Assembly (NCBI GenBank): GCA_965153355.1
Contig: OZ231128.1
Coordinates: 16,616,001-16,680,000, forward strand
Reading direction: 5' to 3'
DNA length: 64,000 nucleotides
Origin: Flaccisagitta enflata
Lineage: Eukaryota > Chaetognatha > Sagittoidea > Aphragmophora
Shown: in pieces, positions 55,759-64,000 of the stretch
Layout of the letters: the number at the start of each line of letters is the position of its first letter
How positions within the stretch are numbered: position 1 is the stretch's first letter
Translations under genes and position numbers: made by a program
The notes under the pieces: model-generated
The model's database searches: none
Seen by the model: the letters and a program-made list of their open reading frames with translations, nothing else
Told to the model about the DNA's origin: nothing

Positions 55759-57293
55759 GGTTAATTCCGCGCATCGGGGTCCGCTCAAAAAACCCTGACT
55801 CTCCACCATTGTAGAAGTGTCATCGCTTCTGCTGATGCATTGAATAAGGTCACAAAGGTTGGGTGACATACCTAACTACCTGGTGCGCCATACCAAACCA
55901 ATTTTTGCTCCTCCAACTGCCCCTATGGGGTCCAAAACAGGGGTAGAAGGGCCTTTTTTGGCCTGTCCCGATTTTGTCCCGGTAAGCAAAAAGCTAGTTT
56001 AAGCAATCAAAAAATGTCAAGCAGAGTCATCCAATAGCTTGTAAGCCATCTCTATCCATCCATTGATATGTGCAAAAAATTTGAACTCAATAACTCAACT
56101 GTAAGACGAAAAAAAATGACTTCAAATTATAATACTCTTCCCCTTCATTTTTCTGTTATTTTTTTCTCAAAATGAGATAAGCCGACAGTTTTTTTTGTAA
56201 GCCTATGATTGTTCAAACATTAAGCATTTTTTCTTTTGTCATTGCATTAAAAACTAGTTGAACGACATTTCCTCCAAATTTCAAGGATTTTTTCCATTTC
56301 ATTTTGGAGAAATCAACATTTTCCTAGAGCGTTACAATTCAAAGGTGCTCCTTGTTGGTAGTGTCACACTTGTGTCACACTATGATTCATACTCTGTCAA
56401 GGCATAGTAACATGATTAACGGAAAATTCATCTACATGATGAGAAAGATGGTGAAATTCTGTACCTACATCTAAAATTTCAAGCCTTAACTCTAATAGGT
56501 TTGGTCACAATGAAATTACAAAGTTGATCAGTTCTGAAATATGGAGTGAATTGTAACGCTCGCCGACGAAGCCTCGTAGTTAATTCTTTGTTTCCACACA
56601 GCGCTTCTCACACAAAGGCGCGATGCTTTTGTGCCTCAATTTAGTAAAATCTCTTGAAATTCAAATTGGCTTATCCCAAAAACAATTTGAGCTAGCCCAA
56701 TGAAATTTTGCATGGTTGTTACCCAGATCAAGAGGGTTCTTCACCTATATTCTGGTGTGTCTTAAAGAATGCCGAGGAGTCCCGACAGACCAACCAACCT
56801 ACCAGAAAAAAAAATTGAAAAACGGCATAACTTTTGAAATAATTGTCCGATCTGGTTGAAATTTTGCATGAAGCTTCCGTTAAAGATGCCTCGTCACTGG
56901 CATGAAACAGAGCTTGGCAAATTTTTTTTTTCCTCCAACAGCCCACCCAGCCAGAAATGGTACTTATAGAGATTTTTTCAAAAAACTCAAAATTTTTTTA
57001 AAACATTCAGAAACATGATCATACATGATTGCTTGAACACATTCATCAAAAATTTGACTGTCATATTGATTTCTTCATTGTATTTAACTAAATTTATTAT
57101 TAGTACGCTTGCAAAAAAATGTGTAATTAGGCCTAATTTGTATGAAAAATGAGCTCACGTAAGAAAATCCAAGTATCAATTCATACATGATATAAGGTTA
57201 GCTACATGATGATGTATGGTTTTGTTCAATTTTCAACATTTCAAAATTGATGGATTTCACTCTGTCCACGGACCCTTTTCCATGACATTAACC
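55759..57293 (+). mobile_element. 1535-bp non-autonomous DNA transposon, copy 2
   Basis: Same length and orientation as 505-2039, with scattered point differences. It starts GGTTAATTCCGCGCATCGGG and ends CATGACATTAACC, a perfect 7-bp terminal inverted repeat. It is flanked by TACA at 55755-55758 and 57294-57297. It lies in the spacer between the two inverted composites. Confidence 0.88.
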
Positions 57294-57297
57294 TACA

Positions 57298-58138
57298 CTA
57301 TTATGTCTTTGCCTAAATACAATACATACATACATACATACCTTCTACTACGAATATCTTTGCTTTTAGAAAAGCTAGATATTTAAAAAAAACAAAACAA
57401 ATTAATCTACTGCAAAAAATCTTCAAAATGAGTTCAATCTGGTATATGTAGCTCAAAGCCTTAAGAAATGGCCAATAAAAGAAGAAGAATGATCATTTCC
57501 AGAATCAGTAAAAAAATTGTGAAATCATGAAAAAAGAAAAATGCATACATCTTTAAAATGCATACATCTTTGATTATAGATATCTCAGCTTCTAAAGAGG
57601 CTAAAAATTTTTTTTAAAAAAAAAGCAAACATAACTATACAAAAAAAAAATATATATATATATATTATGGGCGCAATCTGGTTCCTGTAGCTCAAATCAT
57701 TTGGAAATGGAAAGCAAAAGAGAAAACATGATTCCAAAATGATGAGCCTGCACCTGAACTGTGACCAAATGACAAAATGAAATCATTCCTGTCGATGAAG
57801 AAATGCTCAGCATATTGCGTTCTAAGTTAACAGCTAATTTACAATCAATAAAACACATTATTCTTAGGGTGTCGCGTTTCTTTCCACCAAGATAGTATCT
57901 TCATTAGATATTTCTTTGAAATCAAAAGAAAAGTACTTTAGATCCGAGGATCCATGAAGAAAAAAACGTTATGTCAATCAACATCGCTGCTTTGTGCAAA
58001 CAGGCTTAAGGCTATCGTTGCTTCAAAATGAAGTTACCCTGAAATTTTTTTTTGTTTCATAGAATGTCAAATACTAGTGTAAGAAACCCCTTCAAAAAAA
58101 TTTCAGAAAATTGAAAAAACCCAAATATAGGCAATTTT
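57298..58138. other. AT-rich, no gene seen
   Basis: Short CATA run near 57327 and (TA)n at 57649-57664. No gene. Confidence 0.4.
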
Positions 58139-58416
58139 TCAGACGCTCCCTAGCCTGACTGGGGCAACGAAGTCAGCTGAAATTTTTACTGAAGATAGAC
58201 AAGACATGTGGCCAGGGTAGACCTGTAAAAAAAATTTAAATTTTATTATTTTACATACTATAAATCCAAGAAGAAATCTGTAAAATGTAACCATATAGAG
58301 GCTATTAGCTTTTTTGGAAATTTGTTCCAGGTGTACCCTGGCCACAAGTCTTCTCTGTCTTCAGTAAAAATTTCAGTTTCCTACGTTGCCCCAGTCAGGC
58401 TAGCGAACGTCTAGAA
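58139..58416. mobile_element. Foldback MITE, ~84-bp arms
   Basis: AGACGCTCCCTAGCCTGACT and GGGGCAACG pair with CGTTGCCCC and AGTCAGGCTAGCGAACGTCT. Arms continue through AAATTTTTACTGAAGA and GTGGCCAGGGT with their partners. Termini and target duplication are not clear. The 68-residue frame on the minus strand lies wholly in it. Confidence 0.75.
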
Positions 58417-58960
58417 AATTACTATCATTTTGTCATTCAGTGAAAATCGAAAGAAAATACACAGTAAAAATATAATTTATGAACGATTTTTTTCATCAAC
58501 TCTTTTTTAGCCTCCCTACCTATCAGTTTTAAAGCACAAATTCATGAAAGCAGTCAGCGTCTGTGGCTAGTGAGTAGATCGCCTGACATGAGCACTGTGA
58601 TAATGCGCAAGGTGAGAATAGAAATGAATTTTTTGAAACATGGACATTGGAAGAAGAATTTGTGATAAAGGAAGGACAGACGGCCTCTTTAGTCTGTTGT
58701 TCATATCCTGCACTGATACATTAAAAATTTTCATTTTTTCGCCCTTACTTAACCAAAGCATTCTTGATTTTGTTTTTGCTTTGTAATTCGGGTCAGGCCA
58801 GTGCTATACAGTCGAAAATTGAAAGACAGACCCTCAGTACGCATAATAGTTGAATCGTCATGAAAACAGATTTTTAATTTGTTGCCTATCTTGAGGAAAT
58901 GTAAGCCTTAAGTGCTGTCGAATCACGATCAAACGATAACGCTTTTTTTTTCTTTCTCCT
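58417..58960. other. No gene seen
   Basis: Nothing recognised. Confidence 0.4.
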
Positions 58961-59070
58961 TTTTGGGCAGCGGCCCTAAGGGCCGATGTGCTGTAGGATA
59001 CAGGGGGAAATTTTGAGACGTCCGTCCTTCCATCCGTCCGTCCTTCCGTCCCCACCCTTGGCCATCGGAG
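58961..59070. repeat. S hairpin plus short (GTCC) core
   Basis: TTTTTGGGCAGCGGCCCTAA, GGGCCGATGTGCTGTAGGAT, ACAGGGGGAAATTT, then CCGTCCTTCCATCCGTCCGT. Confidence 0.7.
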
Positions 59071-60420
59071 CCACAAGTCTACAGTCTCAGGCCTGATTTT
59101 GGCCCTCTGAGCCCTCAAATGAGCCCTTTCAGACAAGACAAGTAAGGATAAGTTCAATTGGAAACTGTTAGAGGGTCAATACAAAGTTGCACAAGTGAAG
59201 ACTGAAGAATATACAGACAAAAACATTATATGAAATATGGCTCAACTAATGGAAACAACTTTGTCAAAGATCTTTTTGTATTGCTGTAACAGAGTTAGAT
59301 TGAACGGGTCCGGTCATCACCTTGTTATGCATTAGCAAAAATTTCATAAAGATTTCTCAAATATCAATTTTAATTTTTTTTTTTTAATTTTTGAATGACT
59401 GAGGGAATGATAGATTTTATGGTAAGTTTATTTTCTTTGTCAAGAGATACATTCAGTGGAGGGCACCTTTTGGTGTGCGCCGCCTGTACCTGGGTATTGG
59501 AGTTAAAGGCGCGAAACTCTATAGGGTACAGGTCTCCAACTGATGACCAGGAGCTGTCTGTTTCATTTTCTTTAGATTTGGAAAACATTTTCTTTACCAT
59601 TTCTTAGTGTTTTTTGGACAAACCTTACCCTTCATGGAGACCTACCATCCCATGATATATCTTCTTAGTTTGGTAACCTTATCCCTTTAGTAATCCCAGC
59701 CCCAGTTGTCCCAGCCCCCTTAATTGAGGAAAAAGAATTAAAACTGGGGATATGGACACTTCAGTTCCAATTTTTCAATTAAGTTTATCTTATATTTAGC
59801 TGAATTAGAAGACCCATCCAATGCCAGAAGTCAGCACTAGTATATAAGGTTACTTTATAAGTCCCTTTTATATTTCATAATCTTTAATTTAAGTTCTAAG
59901 AGTTAAAACAAAAGCCTTTATATCTGTATAAAAATACTAATCCAAGGGTTTCTGATAATTACTTTTTTAATCAAAAAGTTAGGGGTTTTAGCCTAAGATT
60001 GGATTTGTATGTATATGAGTGGAAGCATACATTGTGCAGAGATTAAGTTACTTTTTAAAATTTTTGGCAAGTAATCTTTTGAACTATATTTTTCAATTTT
60101 TGTTGCACATGTCATTCATACACGCATCCTCACAGAGGGCATCCTCTCTGATTCTTTTTTTGGGGGCATCAGACACTTCTGCCCATCCGATGCGTTTACA
60201 ACTTTTTTGTCGTTACTTTTCCTATCCTTCATCTGTGATTTAGATAAGATTTACCAAGAGTCAACTATCGCTGAAGTCCGTTTCCGGTGGTTGAATTGAC
60301 ATCTGGGTTAACGTGACGTTGAAATCATCGAGCGCGCGAAAGTTGACTTTTTTCAAGACTGTTAACGTCTTAGGTAGTCATATGCAAATGCAATTTCAGT
60401 TAAAAGAGAGATTATTAAGC
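59071..60420. other. No convincing gene
   Basis: A 76-residue minus-strand frame at 59370-59600 (starting MVKKMFSKSKENETDSSW) has protein-like composition but no recognised domain, and it overlaps a plus-strand frame of similar length. I do not call it a gene. Confidence 0.4.
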
Positions 60421-60760
60421 ACATCAGCCCCTGCCCAGCTACATTAGGGCGCCGCCCACCCACCTTCATACTGCCCCTGCCCACCCATACTACTGCCTCT
60501 GTTTGCCCAAAAGTGATTGCTTATCAGCCATGTATCGGGCCTTGTTGCTTTTCTTGTTGATCGTTTCATCCTGTCCCCAAAGATTTTCCTTCACTACAAA
60601 CCGCAAATGCAAACTACAAACATCCAGGAAATTTTTCCGCATAGCTGCAAGTGACTCTTCAGTTTGCTGCGGTCGTTCTTGGACCGCTGCCCCTCTCATC
60701 ACCACATCCCAAATTGGGTTTTCTATCCTTCACTCACTTGGGGGCAACGGGTACCGGTGA
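60421..60760. repeat. CTGCCCCTGCCC units and an S-like stretch
   Basis: CAGCCCCTGCCCAGCTACAT, ACTGCCCCTGCCCACCCATA, CAGCCATGTATCGGGCCTTG (H far-end motifs in tandem), then TGGGGGCAACGGGTACCGGT, like GCATCGGGTACCGCT at 6546 and 48060. Confidence 0.55.
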
Positions 60761-61145
60761 CGCAATTGTCGCTTTTGCCACCAATTTACCCTCATTTATG
60801 AGTTATGATGTTATCTTCGACTATTCATTCATATGAGAAACCAAGTTAAGAATCGATTGGATGGTGTTTGGGAAATTGCCTGAGCTTATGGAGATTGCCA
60901 AGGAGATCAACATTGTCTTCCGGATATTGCCTATGGGAAATAATGTCATTGTCTGGGATGGCTTGGAAACTTGGTTATCATAAAGACTCAATTTGTGACC
61001 ACAACCTTCCGTGACATCAGTCGCAGATTCACTAATAGCGCTCAACCACACAGATTTATGAAGGAACACGCAACTCGGACACGCAACTCAAGTCAATTGG
61101 TACGCTCTCTGGTTTGTCGGTCGCTTGGCCGGGTTATACCATTTG
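60761..61145. other. No gene seen; weak H-like end
   Basis: ACACGCAACTCGGACACGCA and GGTTTGTCGGTCGCTTGG at about 61067-61130 suggest a decayed H element next to the composite boundary. Confidence 0.4.
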
Positions 61146-63002
61146 CCGTCTTCTGCATAAGTTCAGCTAGCTGCATTATTTCTTGTAAGAAAAAAAAAAT
61201 CGTTGAGGGTGGCAAAGAAAAAGTGATTTCTATGTAAAATTGCATCAGGAATCCATTTCTGATGTTTTTAGGGCCCTACGAGGGGGCCCCTAGAAACGCA
61301 CCCAAAAAAACAGCCAAAAATAGCCTATTTTGGCTATTTTTGTTGAAAATTTTTTGTTTAATGAGACCCCAACCCCTAAATTTTTTTGGTGGTAATACTT
61401 CTTGATGTAAGAGACTGAAAAAAAATGATCATGATGCTAAGTGATGTTTGGGGTACTAAAAAAGGCCCAAAAAGGGCCCGTAAAACATAGAAATATCACT
61501 TTTTTATTCATTGCGAGTCTAAAAATGCTTGGATTCCTACAAAATTTGAAATGGAACATCTCATTTTATGCAACAAGCTTCCTGCAAAGTTTTGTGGCCA
61601 CTTTTGAAAAGCTTCATGATGAAATTATGCTAAAAAAACCAAAATTCGACCAAAAAAAACCCAATTTTTGAGTTTTCTTACATGAAAACACTATTTCAAG
61701 GTCCCTGAATCCTATTTTTTTTTTTGAAAATGGTTAGTCATGCATCTTGAGAGATCCCAGAAAAAATTTCAGCAGATATTTCCAAAAAATGGCCGAGTTA
61801 TTACAGTTCAAAATGACCTGGTAAATGAAACAAAACACAATTTTTTAACTTCAAGGCTGTAGAATTGAAAAATTATACCAAAAGCACCTGGAAAATAGAC
61901 AAATTAAAAAGAAAATGCATGGGGAATCCATTACTGGTGGTTTGGGGGATCTACAAGGGGGCCCCCTGGAAACACACCCCAAAAAAGCTAAAAATGGCCT
62001 ATTTTGGCTATTTTTGTAAAATTTCTTGTCTAAAGAGATTCAATCCTTTAAAATTTTTTGGGGCCATACTTCTTGATGTAAGAGACTGATGGAAAGAGAA
62101 TCATGATGGTGGGTGATGGTTGGGGTACCTAAAAAGGCCCAAAAAGGGCCCGTAAAACATAAAGATATCATTTTTTCATTCACTGCGCGTCCAGAAATGC
62201 TTGGATTCCTAAAAAATTTAAAATGGAAATTCTCATTTCATGTAAAAAGCTTCCTGCAAAATTTTTTAGCCACTTTTGCACAGCTTCATGGTAAAATTAT
62301 GCTAAAAAAAAATTCGCCCCCCAAAAAAAAAATGGTAATCATTGTTTGCCAGTAAGTGAATCAAAAATTCTTTGGTACACTTAAAGGTTCTAAGCATGTG
62401 GTCCAGGCTGAGTCATACCGGTGCTGTAAAGTTGATCATCTTTTTGTTTACTGTTCACATGCAGGAACAACTATTTTTTAAAAAACACTGGTTTAAACGA
62501 AAATGAAAATTGAATTTACAGAGGTAGGGGGGGGGGTGCTTTTTTGTGGATTTCAATCTTTTTCATGAAATACTCCAATGAAGGAACCAAAAATTAACAG
62601 TGAGCTTTTTGCATTGAATGCAAAGTTCTATTTCAATTTTTTCAAGAAATCCAAGCATTTTTAAAGCACAATGAATAAGAAATTTGTATCATTGTTTTAA
62701 CACCCGTTTTTGGGCCTTTCAGGTACCCCAAACATTACCTACCATCATGATTCTTTTTTTCAGTCTCTTTCATCAAGAAGTATTCTTACCTAAAATTTTT
62801 AAGGTTGGAGTCTCATTAATAAATTTCTTTTTACCAAATATAGCAAAAACAGGCCATTTATGGCAAGTCTTTTTGGTGCATTTCTAGGGGCCCCCTTAAA
62901 GGGCCCTTAAACCATCTGAAATAGATTCACCATGCATTTTTGAATACATTTACTTTTTTCCAGGTACTCTTAGTAGAATTTTTCATGCAAACAGGCTCTT
63001 TA

Positions 63003-63115
63003 CTTTTTAGATGCGTCCGCGCATCTCTATAAGAGGCTTTGTCCGTCCGTTGGTCCGTCGGTCGGTCAGTTCGTCGGTCGGTCCATCGGTCGGTCCGTCG
63101 GTCCGTCACGCTAAA
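63003..63115 (-). repeat. H-family element in composite copy 2
   Basis: TTTTT, hairpin AGATGCG-TCCG-CGCATCT (63009-63026), CTATAAGAGGCTTTGTCC and (GTCC/GGTC)n. Direct counterpart of 53235-53345. Confidence 0.9.
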
Positions 63116-63189
63116 GTTGAAAACGATCGCAAACGATCGCAAAGTCGATTTCATCATTCTATTTTCTGACATTGGGCTGATGCAATGTT

Positions 63190-63342
<153 letters not shown>

Positions 63343-63520
63343 AGCGATCATTTACAAGCTAACCAGCATGTGGACGCATCGTTGTAACCCCGGGTTACTT
63401 GTTTCATCAACCGCAGAATTCTCGGTCGATTCGTTTAGAAATGGCGCAAGGAAACGTAAAAACATTGTTTTTTGAAAATCATGAAAAAAATTGCATTAGT
63501 TCTTCTCGCTACCTGTCTAC

Positions 63521-63899
63521 AAAATCTTATGGACAGCAGTGCCATTTTTGTAGAATTAGTTTGATCAAGATCACGGTGTCAAAAGGTTCAAGGGATGGCC
63601 TAGGAACTCACCAGATCTTATTCCGATCAAAAACTTTTGGAATTGGATGAAAAACTTACAGTGAAAAGAGCGCGCCACATTGATCGCAGGGTTAAAAAAA
63701 ATCGCAAGGAAGGTCTGGAGACAAGTCACGCCAGATTACCTGGAAAACCTCTACAAATCGGTGCCGAGGCAAAAGGAAGCTGTCATTCAGTCCCAAGGAG
63801 GATATAACAAATACTAATTCACTTATATTGACTTTTCTTGTATTGTATTGATCAATAAATGAACTTTTACCCTAGGTGTTGCAATACTTATTTCCCAGG
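63521..63899 (+). pseudogene. Tc1/mariner-type transposase fragment, copy 2
   Basis: Same fragment as 52545-52925, here on the plus strand. WPRNSPDLIPIKNFW is coded from about 63596, and the terminal end TGCAATACTTATTTCCCAGG is followed by TA at 63900-63901. Confidence 0.8.
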
Positions 63900-64000
63900 T
63901 AGTAAAATGAGAAATTCTATTTCAAATTTTTTTAGAATCCAAACATTTTTGGACGCGCAGTGAATAAAAAAATGATATCTTTATGTTTTACAGGCCCTTT

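Noticed and set aside
51485-62355. Conserved 72-81-residue frames at 54005, 54659, 61441 and 62113 as genes
   Set aside because: They are identical only because they lie in recently duplicated DNA; no domain, and the same module elsewhere has stops.

Overview
This window is eukaryotic and almost certainly from an animal, probably an AT-rich, repeat-laden invertebrate. The evidence is a spliced rhodopsin-type GPCR gene whose four coding exons join in phase, a first exon of what looks like a leucine-rich-repeat (LRR) surface protein, a LINE-type ORF1 relic, Tc1/mariner remnants and a dense population of foldback MITEs and very long microsatellites. I cannot assign a phylum. There is no bacterial gene organisation, no CRISPR array and no rRNA. 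One degenerate tRNA-like sequence is present.

Layout. 0-5 kb: a 1535-bp non-autonomous DNA transposon with 4-bp target duplications, (GA)n/(CA)n arrays, a minus-strand exon coding for a signal peptide, Ser and Pro-Val-Ala tracts and an LRRNT-like cysteine motif, then a TA-flanked foldback MITE. 5-21.5 kb: no credible gene; minisatellites (10, 34, ~74, ~122 and ~145 bp units), (GAA)n, (GGAC)n, a second foldback MITE and many dispersed repeats. 21.97-30.72 kb: the GPCR gene on the plus strand, with intron 2 holding an antisense LINE ORF1 relic and an indel-free 22 x 20 bp minisatellite, and intron 3 holding dispersed repeats. 31-40 kb: a pogo-like end, a third foldback MITE, a tRNA-like element, a ~4.4-kb pair of inverted repeats and more than 1 kb of (GAAA)n. 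41-46.2 kb: a ~169-bp satellite and related tandem arrays bounded by inverted repeats. 46-51.4 kb: dispersed repeats. 51.5-64 kb: a multi-kilobase palindromic composite (a ~690-bp module in head-to-tail and inverted copies with a Tc1 fragment inside), repeated in inverted orientation 6 kb away with the second 1535-bp transposon copy in the spacer; the second composite runs off the window.

Four dispersed families recur and are named here for convenience. H: ~110-220 bp with a perfect terminal hairpin followed by TAAAA and a (GTCC/GTCG/GTTG)n core, more than 20 copies. K: carries the motif GCCATTTCTAAACG, sometimes followed by a perfect palindrome. G: GAGC-rich, with ends like GGGCGTGTTTCTAG. 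S: a GGCCCC...GGGGCC hairpin. The H family is the most intriguing system: its hairpin stem exists in several sequence versions with both arms changed together, and an internal motif near the other end changes in parallel. This suggests a maintained terminal structure, reminiscent of Helentron-type non-autonomous elements, which are also known for GTCY-type microsatellite cores.

The receptor and the LRR protein are the only two genes I would defend. They are about 18 kb apart and on opposite strands, and nothing in the sequence ties their functions together. Most long open frames in the window are translations of microsatellites or minisatellites and are not annotated as genes.
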